From: Sulfuriflexus sp. | Lineage (GTDB): Bacteria; Pseudomonadota; Gammaproteobacteria; AKS1 | Length of the DNA: 64,000 nucleotides | Reading direction: 5' to 3' | Assembly (NCBI GenBank): GCA_023134145.1 | Contig: JAGLUW010000023.1 | Coordinates: forward strand, 62,001-126,000 | Shown here: positions 38,710 to 46,498 of the stretch, in pieces | Numbering within the stretch: position 1 is the first letter of the stretch | How the letters are laid out: each line of letters starts with the position of its first letter | The notes under the pieces: generated by a model | The model's input: only the letters and a program-made list of their open reading frames with translations | Database searches by the model: none | Told to the model about the DNA's origin: nothing | Made by a program: the position numbers and the translations under genes

Positions 38710-38987
38710 ACTTCGGCTTTAGCCTGACGATTTCTACTCTGTACAAAATCCACCGCATCAAGAATGGCCTGGTTAATCGATTTTTCCATTGCTTCACGCT
38801 CTTCACTGGTCATGTAAAAAGCCATATCGACGTGGTGACGAATATAACGTGGCGGTAAACTATTCAGGGTGACACAGGCGATATCAGATAGAAAACCTGG
38901 ATCATCTGCAAATTCTTTACCCAACATAGCGCCAATCTGGCGATAAACCTGTTGTTCGTAATAATTACTAATCGTATCAAAAACCAT
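38706..38987 (-). CDS. ComFB-family protein (possible cyclic-dinucleotide receptor)
   Basis: A 93-residue soluble protein. DIACVTLNSLPPRYIRHHVD matches the core of the late-competence ComFB family (D-I-x-x-x-x-L-N-x-L-P-P-R-Y), preceded by YYEQQVYRQIGAML. Some cyanobacterial ComFB proteins have been reported as cyclic-dinucleotide-binding regulators linked to motility and natural competence. Here it stands alone on the minus strand. A link to the type IV pilus gene pilZ 5 kb away is speculative. Confidence 0.75.
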   Translation of the reverse strand: MVFDTISNYYEQQVYRQIGAMLGKEFADDPGFLSDIACVTLNSLPPRYIRHHVDMAFYMTSEEREAMEKSINQAILDAVDFVQSRNRQAKAEV

Positions 38988-39059
38988 AGTAAATCCTCGT
39001 TACCTGAAGACTATATCGGCAAAATCTGCATAGACTGTAATTTTTGATGTGAAAAGGGC

Positions 39060-40190
39060 TTATTCGAGCTCCTTAGACAAGATATCCAAGGCCTTATCCA
39101 ATACCGCTTGTGATGTATAAAAGTGAGGAGAAAACCGAATGCCGCCACCTCGTAACGCACAAATAACACCTTGTTTCATTAGCGACTCATAAATTGATGT
39201 CGGATCTTTATCATGAATTTTGAAATTCACAATACCCGCATGACGTGATTTTTTTCGTGGGGTTTGTACTTCAATGCCACTAATATTATTCAGTTTATCA
39301 ATTAGATAGGATGTATTCTTAAAGATATTTCTCGATATAGATTGCACGCCAATTTCAGTAAATAAACTCAAACTCGCATCCAGGGCTTGTGTGCCCAGCA
39401 TATTGGGGCTGCCACATTCAAAGCGACGCGCCGACTCCGCAATTGACCAATTTGGGCTATCAAAATCGTATAGATTTTCCAGCATATGCCAGCCAAATTC
39501 ATGTAATTTTAGTTGCCTGCGAGCAGAAGGGCGTGAGTAGAAGATCGCCAGTCCTTCAGGCCCAAGAAGCCATTTGTGACCATCTGCCATGACGAAATCA
39601 GCTTGAATAGCCTCAACATCCATTTCGAGCACACCTAAACTCTGAATGGCATCAACACAAAACAATACTTCGCTTTCTCGACAGTATTGGCCTAATTTGA
39701 CCAAATCCAGGCACAAACCGATGTCATACTGCACAGAACTGACCGATAACAGCCTAGTTTTGCTGTCAAATTGCTCAAACAACGCCTTTTCCGGCTCATC
39801 AATTGAGCGAGTATCCACTTGGCGGACTTCAACACCATATTCAGCCAATGACTCCCAAACAACACGGTTTGACGGAAATTCACCCGCAGGAATAACAACA
39901 TTATCGCCAGCTTGCCATTCCAGCCCATGAGCAACCATCGACAAAGCTTCAGAGGTATTTTTAACCAGAGCGATATCATCTGCTGAAGCCGCATTAAGTA
40001 GCGCAGAGCACTGCACACGCAAACTATCTTCAACCTCCAACCACTGCGGATAATGTTGTGCGCCACGAGTGATATTTTCATTAGCGAATTCAACAACACG
40101 GTCACGCGTACGCTGTGGCCACGGACCAACGGCGGCATGGTTTAAGTAGCATATAGCGGAATCGAGTGGAAACTCTTTGTCTGAATTCAT
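39060..40190 (-). CDS. Aminotransferase class V-fold PLP enzyme
   Basis: A 376-residue fold-type I PLP enzyme. The ATG at 40190 (MNSDKEFPLDSAICYLNHAA) is preferred to a longer frame. The PLP Lys is in MADGHKWLLGPEGLA; VKNTSEALSMVAHGL binds the cofactor phosphate; RRFECGSPNMLG is the class V signature. The active-site Cys loop of cysteine desulfurases is absent (the matching C-terminal part reads CALRGGGIRFSPHFY), so it is more like isopenicillin-N-epimerase or kynureninase-type members. The substrate is unknown. No pathway partners are adjacent. Confidence 0.85.
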   Translation of the reverse strand: MNSDKEFPLDSAICYLNHAAVGPWPQRTRDRVVEFANENITRGAQHYPQWLEVEDSLRVQCSALLNAASADDIALVKNTSEALSMVAHGLEWQAGDNVVIPAGEFPSNRVVWESLAEYGVEVRQVDTRSIDEPEKALFEQFDSKTRLLSVSSVQYDIGLCLDLVKLGQYCRESEVLFCVDAIQSLGVLEMDVEAIQADFVMADGHKWLLGPEGLAIFYSRPSARRQLKLHEFGWHMLENLYDFDSPNWSIAESARRFECGSPNMLGTQALDASLSLFTEIGVQSISRNIFKNTSYLIDKLNNISGIEVQTPRKKSRHAGIVNFKIHDKDPTSIYESLMKQGVICALRGGGIRFSPHFYTSQAVLDKALDILSKELE

Positions 40191-40276
40191 TGTCTTTACT
40201 ATTCGTATTAGATATCTATATAGTAACTTAACTGGAGAATATGAAACATAAAACTCTAAATTTACGAGAGAGCGGC

Positions 40277-40741
40277 ATGAAAACAGTAAAAACCACCCTC
40301 CTTTTCTTACTAACGACACTATTGCTTGTCAGTTGTACTACAGTTAGCAAAAAGGCCGAGCAGGGTGAGTACAAATAGGTTACAGAAATTGCTAAATCTT
40401 CTGGCGGAGTTAAGCAACTTTCAACTCCGGAGCATCATGAGGTTTGTAAAAGCTTCATTAAACTACGTGAATTTAAAAACTTCTTTGCCTGTCACGCATC
40501 GCTAACTCAGCGCCTCGAACTAAAGGGAGCTTATCGAGACTATAATTCATACGCTCGAGAAGATGATAATAAAATCATGATTACCATCTCGCTTGAAGGC
40601 ATGCTGTCAGAAGTCTATCTGGCGTTGGGGCAGTACGATGATGTAATTGAGCACGCAAGTAAGGCAATCAAAATATACGATGACTATAAACCCCAGCAGA
40701 CTGACGGGGGGTATTTCATACTCTCCTTATCACGCAAGTGA
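40277..40741 (+). pseudogene. Broken 5' part of a TPR-CHAT lipoprotein gene
   Basis: ATG 40277 opens a lipoprotein signal peptide (MKTVKTTLLFLLTTLLLVSC, lipobox LVSC) but meets an in-frame amber TAG at 40376-40378. The same frame then continues open with TPR-like sequence (SLEGMLSEVYLALGQYDDVI) to a TGA at 40739-40741. The remaining CHAT gene continues in the -1 frame, and the switch point is a run of six G at 40706-40711. Read across the switch, the protein would go from DDYKPQQTDGG to VFHTLLITQVSNEVKKYRA. Loss of one G in an ancestral G7 would explain it. So at least two lesions separate the lipoprotein leader from the CHAT domain, unless suppression or frameshifting occurs. An in-frame ATG at 40241 could extend the leader. 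Confidence 0.75.
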
Positions 40742-42735
40742 GCAATGAGGTTAAGAAATATCGAGCTCAAGTACTGAGTATCGCGCCCATGGGGCATTTG
40801 GCATTAGCACATATTGGTCAGGGCCATCCTGAATTGTCTGAGTCTTATGCGCGCCGTATTGCGGCGATAGAAACTGGCACATTCAGAACTTCAGTTCATG
40901 ATCTTAAACGGCGTGCGATGGTGGCGAAAATTTATTTTGCACGTAAAGATTACGTTCGTGCCTTGCAGGCTATAAGAAATGAATCTTCGCCTGGGTTGTT
41001 TAGTTTGATTAAAGCTGCAAATATTTTTAATCCAGTGAATTACATTTTTACACCATTTATATACGGCACAATCAGCATTCTAGATGTGGTCTACATTAGG
41101 GAGTTTGAGCCACGTTTTATAGAGTATCGTTGTTTATTAGAAACCGGTGAGCTAAAGGAAGCCAAGCAGGGTTATGATGAAGCACTAGCCGAACCGCGTC
41201 TGTCTGGTTTTGGTCAAATGTATTACCTGGTGCTGTATGACCGCGGCCGGATTGCTTTGCTAGAGGGAGATGCAGAAGCCGCAGTCGATTACTTCAAACG
41301 TGCAATTTCAGTGATTGAGTCTCAGCGTTCTTCGATTACGCTGGAACGTTTCAAAATTGGTTTTGTTGGTGACAAGCAGGCAATTTACCACGCCATGGTA
41401 GAAACGTTAGCCAAGCTAGAACGACCAGAGGATGCTCTGGAGTATGCCGAACGTGGCAAAGCGCGTGCATTGGTTGATCTATTGGCCTCTCAAAAAGATT
41501 TCCGTTCCAACACTCAAGCCGCTCGTACTCGTGAACTACTTAATGAGTTGAATGAATTGGAACGAAAGAGCCTTGCATCGACCAATAATAAGGTGAAAGG
41601 TGGAACAGTACGTTCTACCAATAGCACAATCAATGCTATTAAGGCTGCCGACGCTGAGTTGGCCTCTCTTATTTCTGTTTCAACACTGTCATCGCGGCAG
41701 ATTCAATCCAAGTTAAAACCGAATGAAACCCTGTTGGAATATTTTTATCACGGTGAAGAGTACTTATTTGCCTTTGCTGTGACGACAGATAGCGTCAAAG
41801 TTTTCAAACTTGACGGAAAGGGGCTGAAAGAAGATGTGCGAGAGTTTCGTCGAGCTATTAATAGTTACCCAGGAGATAGCTGGAAGATGGGATCCGAAGC
41901 CCTGCACAAGCGCTTGATTGCACCGCTTGACGCTACCATTAAAAACAAAAAGCACTTAACCATAGTGCCGCATGGTGTACTTCACTACTTGCCATTTAAT
42001 GCTTTGCGTAAAGATCGTTTTCTCATTGAGATGCATACAGTGCGTTTGCTGCCATCGGCTTCAACTTTGCAATTCCTGAATAAGAAAACGCATCCAAGTA
42101 ACAACTTACTCGTTTTCGGTAACCCTGATTTAAATAATCCAGATATGGATTTGTCGGGCGCAGAAGAAGAGGCAAGGGCAATCGCAAATAACTGGGAAGA
42201 TGCAAAAGTAATTTTACGTAAAAATGCTTCAGAGACCCTGTTTAAGAAAGCCAGCGGCGCATTTCGTTATATACACCTCGCCAGTCATGGTGAGTTTAAT
42301 CCTGATGTACCGCAGAATTCACGCATGTTGTTATCACCCGATGTAAGCAATGATGACAACCTGACTCTCTCAGAAATTTATGCTTTACGCCTCAATGCGG
42401 AGATGGTGACATTATCAGCTTGTCAGACGGGGCTTGGCGATGTAAAAAATGGCGATGATGTGGTGGGACTCAATCGTGGCTTCCTCTATGCTGGCGCGAA
42501 TTCTATTGTTGCGAGTCTTTGGAGCGTACCCGATGAATCGACACGCGTGCTGATGACTACGTTCTATAGCAATCTTAATAGTATGGATAAGCGCGATGCG
42601 ATGCAGAAAGCACAATTGTTAGCACTTAAAAAGTATAAACATCCTATTTCATGGGCTGCTTTTCAGATGACTGGAGGGTCTGTGTCCGCTGCTAAGCATG
42701 AAGAAGATTATTTTTCGAGGCTAGAAAGCGTCTAG
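40738..42735 (+). CDS. TPR-CHAT protein, 3' part of a disrupted gene
   Basis: An open frame of 665 codons beginning at GTG 40738. It has no ribosome binding site of its own and no signal peptide, so it is best seen as the distal part of the gene starting at 40277. TPR-like repeats lie at about residues 20-240 (LALAHIGQGHPELSESYARR; DALEYAERGKARALVDLLAS). The CHAT domain follows to the end with His517 (YIHLASHGEF) and Cys562 (VTLSACQTGLGD) intact, plus SLWSVPDESTRVLM and HPISWAAFQMTGG. The catalytic dyad and the open frame suggest the lesions are recent or bypassed. If exported, it would be a lipoprotein. Confidence 0.75.
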   Translation: MSNEVKKYRAQVLSIAPMGHLALAHIGQGHPELSESYARRIAAIETGTFRTSVHDLKRRAMVAKIYFARKDYVRALQAIRNESSPGLFSLIKAANIFNPVNYIFTPFIYGTISILDVVYIREFEPRFIEYRCLLETGELKEAKQGYDEALAEPRLSGFGQMYYLVLYDRGRIALLEGDAEAAVDYFKRAISVIESQRSSITLERFKIGFVGDKQAIYHAMVETLAKLERPEDALEYAERGKARALVDLLASQKDFRSNTQAARTRELLNELNELERKSLASTNNKVKGGTVRSTNSTINAIKAADAELASLISVSTLSSRQIQSKLKPNETLLEYFYHGEEYLFAFAVTTDSVKVFKLDGKGLKEDVREFRRAINSYPGDSWKMGSEALHKRLIAPLDATIKNKKHLTIVPHGVLHYLPFNALRKDRFLIEMHTVRLLPSASTLQFLNKKTHPSNNLLVFGNPDLNNPDMDLSGAEEEARAIANNWEDAKVILRKNASETLFKKASGAFRYIHLASHGEFNPDVPQNSRMLLSPDVSNDDNLTLSEIYALRLNAEMVTLSACQTGLGDVKNGDDVVGLNRGFLYAGANSIVASLWSVPDESTRVLMTTFYSNLNSMDKRDAMQKAQLLALKKYKHPISWAAFQMTGGSVSAAKHEEDYFSRLESV

Positions 42736-42768
42736 TGAAAGTTGATAAGTCACACTATATTACAGACA

Positions 42769-42777
42769 TGCTATATT
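42769..42777 (+). promoter_or_regulatory. Possible extended -10 element before the hemerythrin genes
   Basis: TGCTATATT fits an extended -10. No good -35 is seen at normal spacing. Confidence 0.3.
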
Positions 42778-42822
42778 ATTCGATAGTAGGTATATTAAGT
42801 TGAGCAACAATGAGGATGACGC

Positions 42823-43278
42823 GTGAACGATAATTCAAATTGGTTAGTTCATGACCATGACCGATATGATAATGCGCTTACTGAATGCGAAATAGCCGCA
42901 GACATGGGTGAGTGGAAAAATGTTACCGTATTGTTTAATGCCTTTATAGAAGACCTGCAGTTACATATGCGGCTCGAAGACGAAGTGCTTTATCCCTTCT
43001 TTGTAAAAGAGGTGGGTGATTCAGATGGTGAAATAAGTGACTTAAGTGAAGAGCATGAAGAGATCACTCGTCTTTTAAGCGATCTCCTTTATATAGTAAA
43101 ATCCAATGACTTTGATCATTTTCTGGATTCGCTCGAACCCTTACACGAAATTCTAAACGAACATAATGAACATGAAGAAGCTGTGTTCCGTTGTGTAGAG
43201 AACGAAGACATACTTTCCCATCGTGATGAAATAATGGCTCAGTTTAATATTGATGCCAAAGGCCAACAAACCAAGTGA
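42823..43278 (+). CDS. Hemerythrin HHE-domain protein
   Basis: A 151-residue acidic four-helix protein with a GTG start supported by GAGGA 6 nt upstream. Likely di-iron ligands: the His residues of LVHDHDRYDNALTECE, HMRLEDEVLYPFF, SEEHEEITRLL, and LNEHNEHEEAVF. This spacing is the HHE arrangement. Proteins of this kind bind O2 or NO, or repair iron centres. It is followed after 13 bp by a second hemerythrin and lies just upstream of the respiratory island, which suggests a role in O2/NO handling. Confidence 0.85.
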   Translation: MNDNSNWLVHDHDRYDNALTECEIAADMGEWKNVTVLFNAFIEDLQLHMRLEDEVLYPFFVKEVGDSDGEISDLSEEHEEITRLLSDLLYIVKSNDFDHFLDSLEPLHEILNEHNEHEEAVFRCVENEDILSHRDEIMAQFNIDAKGQQTK

Positions 43279-43291
43279 TAGGCATCTAATC

Positions 43292-43684
43292 ATGGGCTTA
43301 ATACAATGGAACGATCAATTTGCAACGGGTATTGCGAGCATCGATCATGAACATGCTGAGTTAATCTCACTAATAAACTTTTTTTATTCAAAACTGACGC
43401 AGCCGTCCAATAAAAATGAATTAGTCGATATATTGAACAATATTTATGCCGCGATTCATGCGCATTTCATGCTTGAAGAAAAAATAATGAAAAAGAATGC
43501 CTACGATGAGTATGAAAAGCATCGTGATGATCATGCTCATTTACTCGATGATATTCGAGATATCGCTATCGAGCTTGATAAAAGCGCCCAATTTGATGAA
43601 CAAGATCTACAAACAAAGTTGAATGACTGGTTTGTAATTCACTTTAAAACGTATGATGCGCGATTACATAAACTCGACCATTAA
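43292..43684 (+). CDS. Bacteriohemerythrin
   Basis: A 130-residue single-domain bacteriohemerythrin starting MGLIQWNDQFATGIASIDHEH. Di-iron ligands follow the family pattern: SIDHEHAELISLIN, HAHFMLEEKIM, YEKHRDDHAHLL, and WFVIHFKTYDARL. This close match to the family supports O2 binding and delivery, as shown for the Methylococcus protein. The start at 43292 is preferred to an upstream frame that overlaps the previous gene. It is unlike its upstream HHE neighbour, so this is a mixed pair, not a simple duplication. Confidence 0.92.
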   Translation: MGLIQWNDQFATGIASIDHEHAELISLINFFYSKLTQPSNKNELVDILNNIYAAIHAHFMLEEKIMKKNAYDEYEKHRDDHAHLLDDIRDIAIELDKSAQFDEQDLQTKLNDWFVIHFKTYDARLHKLDH

Positions 43685-43768
43685 ATAACCATAATTATAA
43701 TTATAATAATTAATTAAAGCAGGGAAATTCAAACCACATAGATAAATCTGCATGAAATGCGACTTTGT

Positions 43769-43782
43769 TTGATATAAGTCAA
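43769..43782 (+). promoter_or_regulatory. FNR/ANR/DNR-type binding site
   Basis: TTGATATAAGTCAA has one mismatch to TTGAT-N4-ATCAA. A possible -10, TACTAT, lies at 43806-43811, putting the box about 42 bp before the start site (class II activation). It controls the CuA/heme-copper operon. The same sequence, inverted, lies before nirI. Confidence 0.8.
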
Positions 43783-43885
43783 GGTTCTAACCATGACGCC
43801 CATTGTACTATGTGCCACAGATACTAATTTAATTAGGCTGTGTATCAGTCTGACAGCAACAATAACTATAAATGAGGGCTTACAG

Positions 43886-44053
43886 ATGACCGAACAAGAT
43901 AAGAATGCGCCTGATGACGATGAGCGTATCGCGGGGATGCAATCACTTATGGATAACCCATTTCTTTTGCTTTTTATCGGCGTTGCTATGCCCACCGTGT
44001 TTTATATCGTCTGGGGAATAATGGAAATAGTTAACCTTCCCGTTGCGCCATAA
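43886..44053 (+). CDS. Small single-span membrane protein of the CuA oxidase operon
   Basis: A 55-residue protein starting at ATG 43886 behind GAGGG. An acidic N-terminal tail (TEQDKNAPDDDERIAG) is followed by one transmembrane segment (PFLLLFIGVAMPTVFYIVWG). By size and position it could be an accessory subunit of the oxidase encoded next (gap 39 bp), like the small subunits of B-family enzymes. No specific family recognised. Confidence 0.7.
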   Translation: MTEQDKNAPDDDERIAGMQSLMDNPFLLLFIGVAMPTVFYIVWGIMEIVNLPVAP

Positions 44054-44092
44054 CGATCTTAAATTAACAATAATATAAACGGAGACTCGCTT

Positions 44093-44629
44093 ATGACTTC
44101 CTTTATGCCGCCCGCAGACCGCCATTGGTGGAAAGTGCCTGTTGGTAAACAAGAACTGATTTGGATTGCGATTGCCTTAGTCTGGTGCATTATTATGTTC
44201 CTGATGATGCCTTTATGGCATGTCTACGGTAAACAAAACCTTTCCACAGAAGCCTATCAAACGACACCGGCTAAATTTGGTGCCAAAGTCGAAGAAATGG
44301 TCGAAAAATACACGGTCGGTGAAGAGGCCGGCATCCCTATTGTTGCGCCACCTGTTGGTAGTGACATTTATATGCTGGGTCGCTTATGGCAATGGTATCC
44401 AGTACTCAAGTTGAAAAAAGACCAAGAATATAGATTGCATCTTTCTTCTATGGATTTTCAACATGGTTTCTCATTACAACCAGACAACATCAACTTACAG
44501 GTCGTACCAGGCTATGACATGGTGCTGAAGATCACACCTGATAAGTCAGGTGAGTATGGTGTAATTTGTAACGAATATTGCGGTATTGGTCACCATTTGA
44601 TGGTGGGCAAGATCTATGTGGAGGATTAA
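44093..44629 (+). CDS. CuA-containing oxidase subunit II
   Basis: A 178-residue subunit with one N-terminal membrane anchor (about residues 22-40) and a periplasmic cupredoxin domain. The full CuA ligand set is present: His124 in SMDFQHGFSLQ and Cys159, Glu161, Cys163, His167, Met170 in CNEYCGIGHHLM. There is a single anchor, as in ba3-type B-family enzymes. It would take electrons from cytochrome c or cupredoxins and pass them to the subunit I encoded 5 bp downstream. The operon has an FNR-type box upstream, which fits use at low oxygen or in denitrification. Confidence 0.93.
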   Translation: MTSFMPPADRHWWKVPVGKQELIWIAIALVWCIIMFLMMPLWHVYGKQNLSTEAYQTTPAKFGAKVEEMVEKYTVGEEAGIPIVAPPVGSDIYMLGRLWQWYPVLKLKKDQEYRLHLSSMDFQHGFSLQPDNINLQVVPGYDMVLKITPDKSGEYGVICNEYCGIGHHLMVGKIYVED

Positions 44630-44634
44630 GAGCC

Positions 44635-46371
44635 ATGTCTGAATTTCGCGTATGTCCCGATTCGGGGTTTTATTTTCATAAGTCAGCCGAGAGTTTAATG
44701 AAGGTCAATGCCGTTGTTGGCATTGTCGCATTACTGGTTGCTGGCATTTTAGCTATTGGTGTCGTATTGACTCGTTGGCAAGAAGTGCATCTTCTACCTG
44801 CTGATATGTTTTATATGGTCTTAACCGCCCATGGCATTAATGCATTGCTGTTTTGGTGTATTTTCTTTGAGATGGCAATTTTACATTTTGCCTCGTCAAC
44901 ATTACTACGATGTCGTTTAGCAACGCCACGATGGGGTTGGGCTGGCTTCTTCCTAATGTTGATTGGCGCCATCATGAATAATGTTGCTGTGTTTAGCGGC
45001 AAGTCGAGCGTCATGATGACCTCGTATGTACCGATGCAAGCAGAGCCGCATTTTTATCTTGGTTTAATATTGTTTGCTGTTGGTGCGCTTATTCAAGTGT
45101 TCGTATTTTTTGGCACACTGGTAATTGCCCAGCAAGAAAAGACCTATGATGGTTCTGTTCCATTAGTTACATTCGGTGCAATAACCGCGGCCATTATTGC
45201 CGTTTTCACGGTTGCCTCTGGTGCGATTATCTTGATCCCAACATTCCTTTGGTCAGTCGGCTATGTCAGCCATATTGACGCTGAAATGTATCGTGTCATT
45301 TGGTGGGGCATGGGGCATTCATCACAACAAATTAATGTTGCGGCGCATGTGGCTGTTTGGTATCTGATTGCCGGTGTTTTATTTGGTGCAAGACCGATGT
45401 CAGAGAAGGTCAGTCGTTTTGCCTTCTTGTTATATATCTTCTTCTTACAACTGGCTTCTGCTCACCATATATTGGTTGACCCAGGCATCAGTGCCGAATG
45501 GAAGATATTTAATACCAGTTATGCGATGTATCTCGCCGTACTCGCCAGTATGGTTCATGGTTTAACCGTTCCAGGTTCCATTGAGGTCGCACAACGAGCC
45601 AAGGGCTACACGAAAGGTTTATTCGAATGGTTGCGTAAAGCGCCGTGGGGTAATCCAATATTCTCGGCCATGTTTATTTCGCTTGTGACCTTTGGCTTTA
45701 TTGGCGGTATTACCGGTGTTGTAATGGGTACAGAGCAAATCAATCTGATCATCCATAACACTATCTATGTACCGGCACATTTCCACGCAACCGTGGTGAC
45801 AGGAACAACCTTAACGTTCATGGCACTGACTTATTTGCTTATCCCCGTGTTGTTCCGGCGCAAGATGTTCTTGCCATGGGTAGCGAAGATGCAGCCATAC
45901 GTATTTGGTGGCGGCATGACCATTCTTATCCTCTTTATGCTCGGTGCAGGTACCTTAGGTGTATCTCGTCGACATTGGGATATGGATTTCGCAGGTGCCG
46001 CGATGGCATTTGAATATCCCGCCATTGCTTATACGTTGATGGCAGTCGGCGCGATTGGTGGACTGCTCGCCATCGTTGGCGGCGCGATGTATCTCATCGT
46101 TGCGGTTGGTTCCTTGTTATTCGGTGGCAAGCTTGAACCGTCTGCAGGCATCCTCGAAAGCTTTGCTGGCAAACCATTACATGCATCGGTTTATAATATT
46201 AATAAACCTGCACGGCTTGAAATGGCACCGCCGTTACCAGAAGACCACAACAAAGGAGGAGGGTTTGAAGCACCTGGCACATTTGCCTTGGCTATACTCT
46301 TACTCGTTACGTTTGTGGTGTACTACTTTATTAACTGGAAGTATTTATCTTCCGTCTGGCCACTAGGCTAG
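44635..46371 (+). CDS. Heme-copper oxidase superfamily subunit I with Gln at the Tyr position; candidate NO reductase or B-family oxidase
   Basis: A 578-residue polytopic protein with about 13-14 membrane segments, started at ATG 44635. Metal ligands: His66 (LTAHGI) and His384 for the low-spin heme, His382 (PAHFHAT) for the high-spin heme, and His228 (GMGHSSQQ), His277 and His278 (SAHHILVDPG) for the second metal. HHILVDPGISAEWK closely follows the B-family pattern. In oxidases the fourth residue after the first CuB His is the cross-linked Tyr (HPEVY); here it is Gln232. Lack of this Tyr is typical of NO reductases and of superfamily members grouped with them. Function therefore stays open: NO reductase, or an oxidase with Tyr supplied elsewhere. 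Cotranscribed with the CuA subunit; a strong terminator follows. Confidence 0.88.
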   Translation: MSEFRVCPDSGFYFHKSAESLMKVNAVVGIVALLVAGILAIGVVLTRWQEVHLLPADMFYMVLTAHGINALLFWCIFFEMAILHFASSTLLRCRLATPRWGWAGFFLMLIGAIMNNVAVFSGKSSVMMTSYVPMQAEPHFYLGLILFAVGALIQVFVFFGTLVIAQQEKTYDGSVPLVTFGAITAAIIAVFTVASGAIILIPTFLWSVGYVSHIDAEMYRVIWWGMGHSSQQINVAAHVAVWYLIAGVLFGARPMSEKVSRFAFLLYIFFLQLASAHHILVDPGISAEWKIFNTSYAMYLAVLASMVHGLTVPGSIEVAQRAKGYTKGLFEWLRKAPWGNPIFSAMFISLVTFGFIGGITGVVMGTEQINLIIHNTIYVPAHFHATVVTGTTLTFMALTYLLIPVLFRRKMFLPWVAKMQPYVFGGGMTILILFMLGAGTLGVSRRHWDMDFAGAAMAFEYPAIAYTLMAVGAIGGLLAIVGGAMYLIVAVGSLLFGGKLEPSAGILESFAGKPLHASVYNINKPARLEMAPPLPEDHNKGGGFEAPGTFALAILLLVTFVVYYFINWKYLSSVWPLG

Positions 46372-46386
46372 GAAATGAGCATAAAG

Positions 46387-46413
46387 AAGGGTGGGGTCTC
46401 CCACCCTTTTTTT
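46387..46413 (+). terminator. Intrinsic terminator of the CuA oxidase operon
   Basis: AAGGGTGGG, loop GTCT, CCCACCCTT, then a run of T. The 9-bp GC-rich stem makes this a strong rho-independent terminator just 15 bp after the subunit I stop. Confidence 0.92.
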
Positions 46414-46498
46414 ATCCATGCGAGAATGATTCTAACGTGGTATGTTTGTTATCAAATGGCACGACTCAATTAACTTAGAGAAAAAGAAGTTATCCTCA

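Noticed and set aside
39060-40190. Cysteine desulfurase (SufS/CsdA)
   Set aside because: The PLP fold fits, but the catalytic Cys loop near the C-terminus is missing.
42742-42755. FNR box upstream of the hemerythrin genes (TTGATAAGTCACAC)
   Set aside because: Only the left half-site is present; the right half lacks TCAA at the correct spacing.
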